Below are positions 17,787-27,522 of a stretch of 64,000 bases of DNA, piece by piece. The translations under genes were made by a program, and so were the position numbers. This stretch comes from Halorientalis marina (GTDB lineage: Archaea; Halobacteriota; Halobacteria; Halobacteriales; Haloarculaceae): contig NZ_CP095490.1 in assembly GCF_023028345.1 (NCBI RefSeq), forward strand, positions 1 to 64,000, in the 5' to 3' direction. Position 1 is the stretch's first letter; the number at the start of each line of letters is the position of its first letter. A model generated the notes under the pieces. It ran no database searches. It was not told the origin of the DNA and was given only the letters and a program-made list of their open reading frames with translations.

Positions 17787-18718
17787 ATGCCTATCAAGAC
17801 GTTCGTCTCGGAGCGTCGCGCCGCGAACCGCTCCGACAGGTTCGCTGGCGTGACGGCGTCTATTGCCCACGCTGCCGTACCGAATCCGTGATTCGGTACG
17901 GCAGCTATCGAGTGTTCCAGCGATACCGCTGTAAGAATTGCGACCGTACGTTCAACGACCAGACTGGCACCGTTTTCGAACACTCAGCAGTCGCACTCAG
18001 GAAGTAATTTCTCGCCGTCTACACTTACATCCGCTTCAACACCAGTCTTCGGCAGTTAGACGTGGAAATCGGCGTCTCCTACAAAACGGTGTACCGGCGC
18101 GTCCAGCGCTTCCTGCGAGCGCTGGACGCGCCTCGGCCACAACTCGAAGGGCCGGTCGAAATCGACGAACTGTACGTGAAAGCTGCACTCAAAGGCCGCG
18201 AGCGCGACCGACCGTCGCGCTCGCGTGGCCTCTCCACGCGCGGACGTGGCACGTACGAACAGGACAAGCTCCCCGTGTTCATTCTGACTGATCGCGGCAC
18301 CGGCGACCGCTACGTGATCCCAGCGAAAGCCGCTGATGAATCGACGATTCGACTCCTCTTTGCTGACCGAAAAGAGGAGTCCCTCACGGTCTATACCGAC
18401 GGCTTTCGAGCGTACGAACCGCTTGACGAGGACGACGCATTTGACCGCGAATACGTCGTCCACGGCGATGGCGAATACGCCGATGGAGACGTTCACATTA
18501 ACACCTGCGAGAGCCATGGATCGCTGGTGCGATCCTGGCTCTCGCCGCATCGAGGCGTCTCCAAAGACAAGCTCACGCCATATCTCAGAGCGTTTCAACT
18601 TCGTCGTCATGTCTACCGAAAACCAGGGAAAGAGGCGCTCAAAATCAGCCTCGAAACCGCGCTCAAACTCACCAACCATCTACGCCACAAGAGCGTAGCA
18701 AGTAGATGTCCTGACTAA
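17787..18718 (+). pseudogene. IS1595-family transposase, broken
   Basis: The expected start MPIKTFVSERRAANR is at 17787; a frameshift near 17835 leads into RQVRWRDGVYCPRCR. The zinc ribbon has CPRC and CKNC, and TGTVFEHSAVALRK is followed by an in-frame TAA at 18005-18007. From 18062 the DDE domain is intact: GPVEIDELYVKAALKG, YTDGFRAYEPLDEDD, VHGDGEYADGDVHINTCESH and WLSPHRGVSKDKLTPYLRAF. Two lesions make it inactive as read, although the C-terminal 218 codons are clean. Confidence 0.85.
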
Positions 18719-18868
18719 CTGGCTTCTAAGGTTTGGCGGTTGGCTTCCTCCGGTACAAGACGACCATCTCGCACGTCCATCTCCAACTGTCTCAAGAATC
18801 TCACATAGTCTTATTTCTCCTGGATTAAATGACCCGCTACTTTGACAGTGTCTGCCCTGTGGTGACGC

Positions 18869-19636
18869 TTATAGTATGCTCACTGCGTCTCCGAAGAGCA
18901 GGACTCCAAGACCGATTAATATGATCCCAAGTGAGTACGTTAGTTTCCTTGAACTCACCCGCTGAGCAAGACGCCATCCGATCACCACACCCGTCAACAT
19001 TGGGAGAAGGAGTAATGCCACCAAGCTGAAGGACACACTTCCTGATGTGAAATAATTCGTTGATGTCGAGACTGTGATAAAGAGGCCCTGAACCTGAGCA
19101 GCTGCAACTGCTGGCACAATGGGTACCCGTAAGAGCATAAGCGCTGGAACGGCTAGGACTGGGCCTCCTATTCCGAGAATCCCACCAAAAATCCCGATTA
19201 TAAACCCTGGTACAGAGAAATAGAGAGTCTTCGGTGAGTGATCCGTCGTTGTCTCAGTCGAAATATTTCCTTCCCTTCGGAAGAGAATATAACACCCAGA
19301 CCAGACAAGGAGGAGTGAAAGAAGCACTCCAAACATCGAACTCGAAACGAACTGGTTTAATCTGACACCAACCATCGTTCCAACGACACTTGTTATCCCT
19401 AGGGTTATGGCTAGTCGCATTCGGAGGTCGCCCGAGCGAGCATACACGATTGACGCGAGCATAAGCCCCGGAATAAATAGTGTACTTGATGTCCCTGCAA
19501 TCTGGGTTGGGGTTAGATCCGTAAAACGATAAAGAGAGGCAATAAGTAAGACTCCGCCTGGACCAACTGACGCACCAATAACACCTGCAAGAAATGCAAT
19601 TATTATAAGGCCGATAAATATGATCAATGATACCAT
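18869..19636 (-). CDS. TauE/SafE family permease (second copy)
   Basis: A 255-residue membrane protein of the TauE/SafE family with about eight hydrophobic segments. It has the two glycine-rich repeat motifs, GVIGASVGPGGVLL near the N-terminus and GIFGGILGIGGPVLAVPALM in the middle. It differs clearly from the copy at 6878, so it is not a recent duplicate. The gene stands alone between an IS1595-type relic and a dead acyl-CoA synthetase gene. Predicted to move sulfite, sulfoacetate or a similar anion; specificity is unknown. Confidence 0.85.
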   Translation of the reverse strand: MVSLIIFIGLIIIAFLAGVIGASVGPGGVLLIASLYRFTDLTPTQIAGTSSTLFIPGLMLASIVYARSGDLRMRLAITLGITSVVGTMVGVRLNQFVSSSMFGVLLSLLLVWSGCYILFRREGNISTETTTDHSPKTLYFSVPGFIIGIFGGILGIGGPVLAVPALMLLRVPIVPAVAAAQVQGLFITVSTSTNYFTSGSVSFSLVALLLLPMLTGVVIGWRLAQRVSSRKLTYSLGIILIGLGVLLFGDAVSIL

Positions 19637-20040
19637 ATGTTGTGTATTTGGGTCTATTTCATAGACTGCAGTGGAGTCAGTTCCGCTACTTCCGATTCTT
19701 TCTGAGGATATACATAGTGGCTAGATCAGCCGACCTGAGGAGATCCTGGAACTGATCTTTCAATTCTATACTGAAAAGTGGTAGTTTGAAGACCTCTTAG
19801 AATTGCGAATTCTTGATGCCGCCGCTGGTTTTGCATGCTGCTACCGACGCCTTTGTCTGATTTAATGTTGTCGGTTACTGTCAGAAAAATTTCTGGCCTT
19901 GTCTAGCCTTGGATTGAGTCGCAAGTATCTTTCCAACTGGGGTATCAGATTCTACTTTGTTAGGTGATTGGGTAACACCTTCCCAAAAGCTGTAAGGAAG
20001 AACTGGTGGCAAATATTTAACATAGTGGTCGAGAATAGTC
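19637..20040. other. Gap without a recognisable gene
   Basis: About 400 bases between the TauE/SafE gene and the acyl-CoA synthetase remnant. Short frames on both strands do not resemble any protein I know, and no clear repeat is visible. Confidence 0.4.
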
Positions 20041-20487
20041 AACGAAGATGACTTCGAGGACAGACAGTTCAAGTCCGGCGACGTGGCCACTATCGACGAG
20101 GACGGCTACATCAAGACTATCGATCCTGCCAAGGACATGATCAAGTCCGGCAGCGAGTGGATTTCCAGCGTGGAATTATAGAACGCGATCATGGCCTATG
20201 ACGGCGCGAAGAAAGCCGCCGTCATCGGCGTGCCTCACGAGCGCTGGGATGAACGGTCCGTCGCGTTCATCGTGCCGATGGAAGCGCCGACCCGACCGGC
20301 TGGAGCGTGAGATCACGGAGATAATCGAGGTAGCCTACCCAAGTGGTGGATGCCCGACGACTTCATCAAAATTGACGAAGTCTCCAAGACCGCCACCGGG
20401 AAGTTCTCGAAGAAGGACCTCCGCGACGAGTACTCCGACGGGGACCACGTCGGAGGGCAGGTGTCTGAGGATGCCGCCCCGGAATAA
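20041..20487 (+). pseudogene. C-terminal remnant of an acyl-CoA synthetase
   Basis: This encodes the C-terminal domain of an AMP-forming acyl-CoA synthetase. Visible parts are [74 protein letters not shown] (with the catalytic Lys) and the end KDLRDEYSDG. A TAG at 20179-20181 replaces the Glu codon expected after SVEL, and two frameshifts occur near 20285 and 20340. The N-terminal domain is absent. Confidence 0.8.
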
Positions 20488-20649
20488 CTTCAATCGCTTT
20501 TGTTTCCTATCTGGCTCAGCCATTCAGCAGCGAATGCATTATCGTGAGGTCGTTGTCGCTCCTCTAAAGCTCGTTTGCTATCAGTGAACGCATGAATGGA
20601 ACCTTTGGAACAGTCTCGATTACCAGGAATACGTTAGATCATAGTGTTC

Positions 20650-20823
20650 ACGTGAATACCTGCGAGAGCCACTGTCGCGCCGGCGTGGCAGTGGTTCTCG
20701 TCTCACCAAGGCATCTCCAAAAATAAAGTGATGCAGTATCACAGAACGTTCCAACTGTGGCGAGAGTCATACCGAAAACAGGTACGAGACAAACTCAAAA
20801 ACGCTCTCCGAGCAACCTTCTAA
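20650..20823 (+). pseudogene. IS1595-type transposase C-terminal scrap
   Basis: The sequence reads VNTCESH, then frame-shifted traces of the WLSPHRGVSKDKL region and of the final basic helix, ending at a TAA near 20823. It matches the end of the transposase at 17787-18718. An imperfect inverted repeat (GCCACTG...CAGTGG) lies inside it. Confidence 0.5.
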
Positions 20824-21249
20824 AATCAACAATGTACTACTCAAGAGAGTTGTTGTTAGTGTGCTTACTACACTAACAGCCAGAAGTCTTCACGCGGCAT
20901 CTTGGTAGAATGACCGTCTCAACTCTTCTAAACGCGGCTTCTCTGAGTGAGTATCCGTTACTTCTGGCCACCAGTATAGGAAGCAGCTTATGGCTGATCG
21001 GAGTACCCTCTAGAGCCTCCAGGTGGATATAGTAGATAACTCGAAAATAATAGACCTATACTTGTTATTCTTATCGCCTGTCGCCAATGGGGATATCATA
21101 TTTCCAGAGATACAAGTGCGGTCCAAACCCCCAAGTTTAGCTAAACTACACTTGTTTACTAATAATGAACGAATCTACGATGGAGTCCTCTTCTGTATAA
21201 TCCTACTATCTGCTCGAAAATACAAACGCTCTTGGAAAGTATGTGATTG
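20824..21249. other. Gap without a recognisable gene
   Basis: About 425 AT-rich bases between two scraps of IS1595-type transposase. One frame of 91 codons starting at 21023 has a hydrophobic patch but looks random in composition. I see nothing I can support. Confidence 0.4.
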
Positions 21250-21560
21250 GTTTTCAGAGTTCAGCGTCGAGAGTATGTTTGAGTGCTTCATCCCATAGCT
21301 TTCTGTAGAATCTCGCGGTAAGTGAAGGGCTCTGAAGTACAGCGCGAGCCGTGTTTCCGAGACACCTCGGAGAGGTGAGAGCCACTGTCGCGGCAGCAAC
21401 GCGTGGCTCTCGTAGGTATTGAAATTCACCTTGTCGTCGATGTGTTCACCACCGCCGTGGACAACGGATTCGCAGTGGAATGTGTCGTTCTCGTCGAGCG
21501 ATTCATACGCACGAAAGACGCCAATATCGCTAGTTGTCCACTCTGGCTCAAGAGACCAGT
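21250..21560 (-). pseudogene. IS1595-type transposase C-terminal fragment
   Basis: On the minus strand the sequence reads VFRAYESLDENDTF, VHGGGEHIDD, NFNTYESHA and QWLSPLRGVSETRLALYFRA, the C-terminal DDE portion of an IS1595-type transposase. It is more diverged than the plus-strand copy at 17787, and the upstream part is missing. Confidence 0.6.
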
Positions 21561-21608
21561 TACTAATGCATAGTAGTTGGAATGAAACGACTGAATCAGT
21601 TATTTGAT

Positions 21609-22430
21609 TCAGCAGCCATCTGGATTAATGCGTGATGAGGCACCAAGACTCAGACGAGTTCTCATAGATCCGCACGTGTTCACTTGAGGAGACAGATGAA
21701 GTCCGTCTCCCGGGTCTCTCAGCGTGCAAAATCGCTCATAATCGAGGTAGCCACGGTCAAAGACGTGAATTGGCGAGTCGAGGCCTGCAAAGACCTGGAC
21801 GTCGCTCTGGTGATGCTCGAACTGCGTCGGCTCGCGTATCACACCAGGCGTGATTGTGACGCCAAGCGGCTGCTTGGCGTCGCCATCAACACGCGCAGTA
21901 ACGTTGAGATAGAGGCCTTTTTTACCCGGCTGAATCACTCGTCGAACCTCAGTGCCATCGCTCTCGCTAGCAATTTTGATCGAACGGGAGACGCCCAGAT
22001 TCGTCACTTCGGTAGCCACAACCGTTCGTTCGAGCCAATCGAGTCGTTTGATTTGGACGCTACGCTGGTGGTAGAATTGGGGTGAATGAAGCAACTCGAA
22101 GAAAAGCCGAACGACTGCGCGGTAGTCGCGGTCGTTCGTCAGTCGGGAGAGCGTCGAGCCAGCCAGGTACGTCAGTTCGTCGTGCGTGTCGGTTTTCTCG
22201 ACGAGTTCATCGAGCGAATCGGATGGGTGAACGCCCTCGAAGATGGCGACTTTGAGGTAGTTGTCGAAATTATCTTTCACGGTGTACGTCCCGATCTCGA
22301 AGTTCTTGGCAATGGACTTGCTGTCGACTGCGTCAAGCAGCGAGTAGAATGCGGCTCTAACGGTTGATGGGGAAGCGTTCTCAATCGGTTCGGCAACCTG
22401 TGTTCCCAACACCCAAACTAGGCCCCTCAC
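21609..22430 (-). pseudogene. Truncated IS4-like DDE transposase
   Basis: A 273-codon frame with transposase features: TYLAGSTLSRLTND near the start, then GKKGLYLNVTARVDGDAKQP, a strand-like VHVFDRGYLDYERFCTLRD carrying an expected catalytic Asp, and LHLSPQVN where a following KEN-type segment would be. The C-terminal catalytic Glu region is missing. A tail of the same kind of transposase, in the opposite orientation, lies just beyond at 22478-22640. Confidence 0.55.
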
Positions 22431-22477
22431 CCGTATTTATCTATTCGAAACGGGACCGGATCGTGTGAAGTCTAGTG

Positions 22478-22640
22478 TGAAAACGATAGGGTACGCGGTG
22501 TTCGATCTGGAAGGCTGCACGCCGCAGCAGGTGGCCCGAATCCACGACAACCGCTCACGGAGCAAGAAGAACTGAAAAATACGGGAGGCACGTGCCCCGA
22601 TACCACACCATTGACGATAATTCGGCTGTTCTACGTGGGT
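22478..22640 (+). pseudogene. C-terminal scrap of a transposase
   Basis: VFDLEGCTPQQVARIHDNRS and KIREARAP are followed by traces of a hydrophobic RLFYVGV-like segment, with stops between them. This is the C-terminal Glu region common in haloarchaeal IS4-like transposases. It is inactive. Confidence 0.4.
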
Positions 22641-22687
22641 GTTAGATTCCTGAGATCCAGTTGGGGATTATATTGCAAAGGGCAATG

Positions 22688-22718
22688 CTCGCCCGGCCAC
22701 GCCGTGGCCGGGCGAGCG
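22688..22718. repeat. Perfect 15-bp inverted repeat with one-base loop
   Basis: GCTCGCCCGGCCACG and its exact complement flank a single C. The GC-rich hairpin stands in AT-rich DNA without an intact neighbour gene. It may be a relic of a transposable-element end or a terminator. Confidence 0.6.
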
Positions 22719-23388
22719 AACACTCCGATTAAATTTTCTCTCAGTGACATACTTTGATGGAATCGGACAAATGTTAGACGACGAACTCGGCTAAAAGAAG
22801 AAGCATTGGACGAACAATGAAGGATTACCATCAGGATACGAGCATGGACTCAGCTGAGCCGCCTTGCTTTCGGTGAAGCGAGGGCGGCGAGGAGCAACTG
22901 TAGTCTTCTGAGAGCGGTTTGAGTGTCGGCTGCGGGGGAAATCAAATGGATATTTGCTGGTTGGGGGAGTGTCGTCGTTTATCCATCGCTTTGTTTTCTA
23001 ATAGTGAATATAATATCAAAACAGTACAGCCTCCTGCTCAGCGGCAGATTCAACACCGAAAAATCAATGTTTAGTTTGATTTAATCAGATAATGCCATCT
23101 GCCAGATAGAGAAATGCGATAATATTGTGCAAGTGAAAACAAATTATTAACCTATGGATTGGTTGTACTGTCCGGCCGGTAATTGATTAAACCACAGGTC
23201 AAACTAGTCGCTATATTTGCTATAAGTGGATATTTGTCACAGAAATACAAACGTTGTTGAGATTAGAATACTGGATTCACCAAGCACGGTCAACTGTCGC
23301 CCCTCAAATCCACTGATGACTGCCGAGGTCGTCATCTGTTTTCTCTTGCTGATCGCATCGATATCTATTTTTATTCGGACTTCGATCG
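22719..23388. other. Gap without a recognisable gene
   Basis: About 670 bases of mixed, mostly AT-rich DNA. I see no protein-like frame. The last 30 bases hold the TATA-like element of the next gene (TATTTTTAT at about 23366-23374). Confidence 0.4.
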
Positions 23389-24405
23389 ATGAATGTGACA
23401 GATCCAGTCAATCGCCAGTGGGCACTTGCAAAACGACCGGAAGGGATGCCCTGCGAGGACACTTTTGAACTACGTAAACAGCCGGTTCAAGAACCTGGTC
23501 CTGACGAAGTATTAGTAAAAACACATTATCTCTCGGTCGACCCGTATATGCGTGATCGAATGCGTGCTGGTGAATCGTATGCCAAACCCTGGGACGTCGG
23601 AGAAGTAATGGAAGCAAGGGTCGTCGGTGAGGTCCAGACCTCGAAACATCCGGAATTCGAGAAGGGCGACGTGGTCTCTGGTATGCTTCATTGGGCTGAA
23701 TTTACTGTTGTGAAAGGAGCAAAACTCACTCAGATTGATCTCGAGGGTATTCCAGTCTCCACCGCAGTCGGCGTCGTCGGTATGCCCGGACGGACAGCGT
23801 ACTTCGGCATGCTTGATGTCGTGGACCCAAACCCGGGAGAAACTGTTGTCGTCTCTGGTGCTGCTGGAGCGGTGGGATCGGTTGCCGGCCAGATTGCAAA
23901 ACTGAACGGCTGTCGTGTGGTAGGCATTGCGGGGTCAGATGAAAAAATAACGTGCATTACTGATGAATTCGGATTTGACGTTGGTATCAATTATAAGTCA
24001 ACTGAGGACATCGAAAGTGCGTTGGCAGAAGCCTGTCCTGACGGTGTCGACGCGTATTTCGACAACGTCGGTGGAAAGATATCCGATGCAGTCGTGAGAC
24101 TCCTCAACGAATTTTCTAGTGTCGCCGTCTGTGGACAAATTGCCTTGTATAACGAGGAAGAGACACCAACCGGCCCGCGCCATTGGTGGACGCTCATTGA
24201 GAAACGGGCACGGGTCGAAGGATTCCTACAAGGAGACTACAGCCACCGGAACCAAGAAGCAATCGAACAACTGGTTGAGTGGGTTTCTACAGACGCCATT
24301 CAGTACCGAGAAACAGTCATAGACGGACTGGAAAACGCACCGAGCGCATTCCTCGGACTCTTCGAAGGACAAAACATCGGGAAACAGCTAGTCAAAGTGA
24401 ACTAG
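23389..24405 (+). CDS. NADP-dependent oxidoreductase (MDR superfamily)
   Basis: A 338-residue medium-chain dehydrogenase/reductase of the zinc-free type that includes leukotriene B4 12-hydroxydehydrogenase, prostaglandin reductase and curcumin reductase. Landmarks are SVDPYMRDRM near residue 50, VVSGAAGAVGSVAGQIAKL (the nucleotide-binding loop AAGAVGS) near 155-175, and DAYFDNVGG near 224. The end contains FLGLFEGQNIGKQLVK. Such enzymes reduce alpha,beta-unsaturated ketones with NADPH. It is apparently a single-gene unit, with a TATA-like element about 20 bases before its ATG. Length is typical and the frame is intact. Confidence 0.92.
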   Translation: MNVTDPVNRQWALAKRPEGMPCEDTFELRKQPVQEPGPDEVLVKTHYLSVDPYMRDRMRAGESYAKPWDVGEVMEARVVGEVQTSKHPEFEKGDVVSGMLHWAEFTVVKGAKLTQIDLEGIPVSTAVGVVGMPGRTAYFGMLDVVDPNPGETVVVSGAAGAVGSVAGQIAKLNGCRVVGIAGSDEKITCITDEFGFDVGINYKSTEDIESALAEACPDGVDAYFDNVGGKISDAVVRLLNEFSSVAVCGQIALYNEEETPTGPRHWWTLIEKRARVEGFLQGDYSHRNQEAIEQLVEWVSTDAIQYRETVIDGLENAPSAFLGLFEGQNIGKQLVKVN

Positions 24406-24677
24406 CGAACCGCCGTTAACGGTCAAAAACGACTGTAGAGGCCACAGTTTCGGTGGAAGGCAGAAGTCGAATCTATTTTTAATGGACGTTCAACTGATCA
24501 CTGTGTGTCTGCCTCTCGTCGTGGCCTCGTGGCACGAAGTGATGTGCTTCGGTTATATCGATCGGAGGTATCATGAGCCGAAGGTCTGTCACTTGTCAGC
24601 CGTCGCTTCCTGCGGCAATCCTATTTCAACCGTCGTGTCATTATCGACGACGAGTCGCCGCCGGATTGATCGGCCGT

Positions 24678-24994
24678 TCACTCCAGACACCACAGCTTCA
24701 GCCCCTTTACCTGTTTAATCGGCGTTTCTTCGCCCCGGATGACAGCCTGGACATCGTGAGCGTGAAGCCCATCGTGGTCGTCAGTGATACGAACCACGAC
24801 CTCTCTGGTCTTCGGCACAGTTCTGTCTCCAGCAGCAGTAATAATGATATCAACTGTCACCGGACCGTCATTGTGCCGGAGTATCTGCTTGATCACGCCG
24901 ACGACGGCCGTCGGCAGGGTCTGGATGGCCTCGACGACTGGATTGACATCGGCGGTGACGGTCAGCGTAACCGATGTCTCGTCCGTATCGGATT
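24678..24994 (-). other. Unidentified partial reading frame
   Basis: A frame open from about 24994 to 24678 on the minus strand with protein-like content: VTADVNPVVEAIQTLPTAVV, TVDIIITAAGDRTVPKTREV and IKQVKGLKLWCLE. The only ATG (24896) lies inside the homologous-looking stretch, so the start is lost or non-ATG. I do not recognise the family. The 270 bases downstream to the oxidoreductase gene show nothing else I can name. Confidence 0.3.
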
Positions 24995-25072
24995 GAAGGC
25001 CTCAAGCTCGGCAGCGTGATCCTGGAATCGTCTAATAGACATTATATGCATCGAATAAGGATACACCGTAGA

Positions 25073-25837
25073 ATGCGTGAATTTGCCTTCATGGTAGAGT
25101 ATGAGAGAGGGGCCAAAGATATACTAGATCTTTCATCGGGAGTCCAGACCTACATGCGCGGTCAATAGAGATCCACGCGACCAGCGAGTCGGTGTGGAGA
25201 ATCGACAAGGTGGTAGGTCCGGCTGACGTACTCAACGAGTTCGGTGTCTGTCTGGAACGTGTTATCAGCAACTCGAACGACAGGGGGAATCTGCGGTGCA
25301 ACCATTACTAAGTGGCAATACGAAATTCTTTCGTCTAATGCAGAGTCGCGAAAAATATACTCTCTCCGAAGCGAAGGTGACGGGCCAAAATTGATTCCCC
25401 TCGTCGCCACAATACACACTGATGACGGCTTGATAATGAGTTCAGAGCAGTGTGGAAATCAGTTTGACTGGCGATTGCTCGTCAATGGGACCACGGGAAA
25501 GATTCACGAGAAAATTCGGGAGAATCTCTGAGATGGATTATCTCTTACCGTCAAGAGACTCGGAACGCCTCCGTGTCAGCTTGAAGATGGTCGAATTCAT
25601 CAAAACCTGACGTCAAAACAGAAATTGGCACTCGAAGCGGCCGTCAAATGTGGATATTACGAGGAACCACGACAGCGTTCAGTCACCGAGATTGCGACCG
25701 AGGTCGACGTGCCGAGCACGACGTTTCAGTACCGACTCAATCGGGCCGAAGCGTGGTTGGCGAAACAGTTCGCAACCGATTCGGTGAGTGTCAAAATCGA
25801 CGCGGACCTCAATCTCGAAGACATCGAGTTTAGATAG
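25073..25837 (+). pseudogene. Bat-type HTH-10 transcriptional regulator, decayed
   Basis: It starts MREFAFMVEYERGAKDILDL, typical of the haloarchaeal bacterio-opsin-activator-like family. Frames then shift at about 25155, 25300 and 25530. Recovered pieces are SIEIHATSESVWRIDKVVGP, GLIMSSEQCGNQFDWRLL and GLSLTVKRLGTPPCQ. A clean C-terminal HTH-10 domain follows: LTSKQKLALEAAVKCGYYEE, SVTEIATEVDVPSTTFQYRL and AEAWLAKQF. At least three lesions make the protein non-functional, although the last 70 codons (25625-25837) could still encode the isolated HTH. Confidence 0.8.
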
Positions 25838-26000
25838 TAAATTAACGCCCGCACAGTTTGAGGGAGTTTTATTGAGACACTCTTGGGAGTGTCACTTGGT
25901 GACCTTAGCTGTGAGAACCTCTTGATCAGATTTTTTCGTTTGGATGATCTCCACCGTGCCGAAACAAGGCCGTCTGAGGCCATTCAAAATAATTCGAGGT

Positions 26001-26010
26001 AAATATAAAT
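26001..26010 (+). promoter_or_regulatory. TATA box of the MBL hydrolase gene
   Basis: AAATATAAAT lies about 26-35 bases before the ATG at 26036, consistent with a leaderless transcript. Confidence 0.6.
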
Positions 26011-26035
26011 ACCCTGCGTTAGATAGCATCTTTTA

Positions 26036-26770
26036 ATGTCGACAGATTTGGGAGTTAGGGTTCAGCTCGTACGGAACGCCACCGTTCTTGTAACTGTGGA
26101 CGAGACGACGTTCCTTGTGGATCCTCTATTTGCATCTCCAGGCGAGCAGCCGCCTGTGGAGGACACACCGAACGACCGTAAGAATCCACTCGTTCCAATG
26201 CCTTCCATCGACATGTCCTATGATGCAGTGGTTGTTACTCACCGCCACTTCGACCATTTTGACGAGGCAGCGAAAGAGATTCTCAATGCGGATATTCCAC
26301 TTTTTTGTCAGCCTGATGAGAAAGATGATTTCCTCAGCGAAGGATTCACTGACGTGCGTCCAGTCGATAACGAGCTATCGTTCAACGATATCGCTATTCA
26401 TCGGACACCCGGCCAACACGGGCACGGACAGTTGGCCGAAGAAATGGCCCCGGTATCAGGATTTATTTTTGATGCCGGTGAGACACTATATCTTGGCGGT
26501 GACACCATTTGGTATGAAGGGGTTGAACAGACGATCGCCCAGTTCGAGCCTGATGTGGCTGTGCTGAACGGTGGCGAGGCCAGGTTCAACCAAGGTGCCC
26601 CAATCACAATGGGAGTTGAGGACGTCAACGCAGTCCGCGATGCTACCGACGCACATATCGTCGTCGTTCATATGGAAGCTATCAATCACTGCCTGCTTTC
26701 GCGTGACGAACTGCGGTCAGAGACAGAGAATGTTTGCGTTCCTGAGGACGGAGAGCAAATCACTTTCTAA
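26036..26770 (+). CDS. Metallo-beta-lactamase fold hydrolase (UlaG/UPF0173-like)
   Basis: A 244-residue MBL-fold protein. The metal motif HRHFDHFD is near residue 69, PGQHGHG near 124, GGDTIW near 152 and a final His in VVHMEAINHC near 221. The strand NATVLVTVDETTFLVDPLF at the start is typical of the UlaG/UPF0173-like group, which hydrolyses lactones or phosphodiesters. The gene is intact, has its own promoter and stands alone after the dead Bat-type regulator. The substrate is unknown. Confidence 0.88.
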   Translation: MSTDLGVRVQLVRNATVLVTVDETTFLVDPLFASPGEQPPVEDTPNDRKNPLVPMPSIDMSYDAVVVTHRHFDHFDEAAKEILNADIPLFCQPDEKDDFLSEGFTDVRPVDNELSFNDIAIHRTPGQHGHGQLAEEMAPVSGFIFDAGETLYLGGDTIWYEGVEQTIAQFEPDVAVLNGGEARFNQGAPITMGVEDVNAVRDATDAHIVVVHMEAINHCLLSRDELRSETENVCVPEDGEQITF

Positions 26771-26881
26771 ACAGGGATCATCCGGGTATTGGTTTGCGAA
26801 CTTATCAATCAGATGCTAGCTGTTGTTGTACATTATTCTGTTGTCTCCCAGTACTGAGCGCGTCCACCCAGGTGAAGGAGT

Positions 26882-27001
26882 TGTAGCAGGACGACACGCG
26901 TGTAGACATGACAGAGGGGTGCCAGTCCTGCTGTACGGGTATCCGAGCAGTGGGACGGCACAGCTAGGACTGAGCACTAGATCCATGTGCCCCACTGCTC
27001 G
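26882..27001 (+). other. Structured segment with two consecutive stem-loops
   Basis: Stem 1 pairs AGCAGGAC (26885-26892) with GTCCTGCT (26925-26932) and extends three pairs with G-U wobbles; its loop holds the palindrome ACACGCGTGT. Stem 2 pairs CGAGCAGTGGG (26944-26954) with CCCACTGCTCG (26991-27001). It continues, after a three-base bulge, with GCACA (26958-26962) and TGTGC (26986-26990), and CTAG repeats can pair inside. No protein frame explains it. It may be a non-coding RNA, or the hairpin end of an IS200/IS605-like element. The strand is not known. Confidence 0.4.
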
Positions 27002-27122
27002 AACAATGCCCCTTGCACTCAAGCACTACCATGGTTAACGACGGAAGGGATCCGGGATGGCCGAGTGCTGGAGCATCTTGTATAAGTGGAGGAAAGGTTT
27101 ATAAAAGTTGTGCAGAAACCTG

Positions 27123-27266
27123 ATGATCTGTCGGCTTCACACTGAGTCGACTACAGCCATGGGTCGGTCAATACCAGAACAGTTAATCACTGGACCCAAG
27201 AGGTATAAACCGGAACACGGGGACAAATCTCCATCCAAGAGATTGCGATCTGTGTTCCAAGGCTAG
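27123..27266 (+). CDS. Possible small basic protein
   Basis: A 47-codon frame whose ATG lies about 20 bases after a good TATA-like box (GTTTATAAAAG, 27097-27107), so it is well placed for leaderless expression. The peptide is rich in Lys and Arg, unlike most haloarchaeal proteins, and I do not recognise it. The TATA box may instead drive a non-coding RNA. The rest of the gap to 27423 shows nothing more. Confidence 0.2.
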   Translation: MICRLHTESTTAMGRSIPEQLITGPKRYKPEHGDKSPSKRLRSVFQG

Positions 27267-27483
27267 TTCCCTGTCCCACACCGCAAAGTCAGTATTGGGT
27301 AGATGGACAACCCCACCAACCTTCCCCCATCCCTCTCTGTGAGGGTACTCTACCTAAACCAGATATCCGTCCTATTACAACAGCGATGCCCACCCCGACT
27401 CCTATAGATTATTGCTTCTAATTGAGCGTGTCATAGAAGAGTTCACATGGCTCGCTGAATCAGCTCAGATGAATTGAAACCGC

Positions 27484-27500
27484 CGTACACTTGGTGTACG
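27484..27500. promoter_or_regulatory. Palindromic operator upstream of the RHH gene
   Basis: CGTACACTTGGTGTACG has perfect 7-base arms around a 3-base centre, 23 bases before the RHH start codon. It is almost the same as the palindrome downstream of the gene. It is a likely binding site for the RHH protein (autoregulation). Confidence 0.55.
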
Positions 27501-27522
27501 CTGTTCTCAGCTTGTTTTAGCT

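Noticed and set aside
27050-27090. A tRNA-like GGATGGCCGAGTGCTGGAGC
   Set aside because: It resembles a tRNA D-arm, but no anticodon stem, T-loop (GGTTCGA) or acceptor pairing can be found around it.
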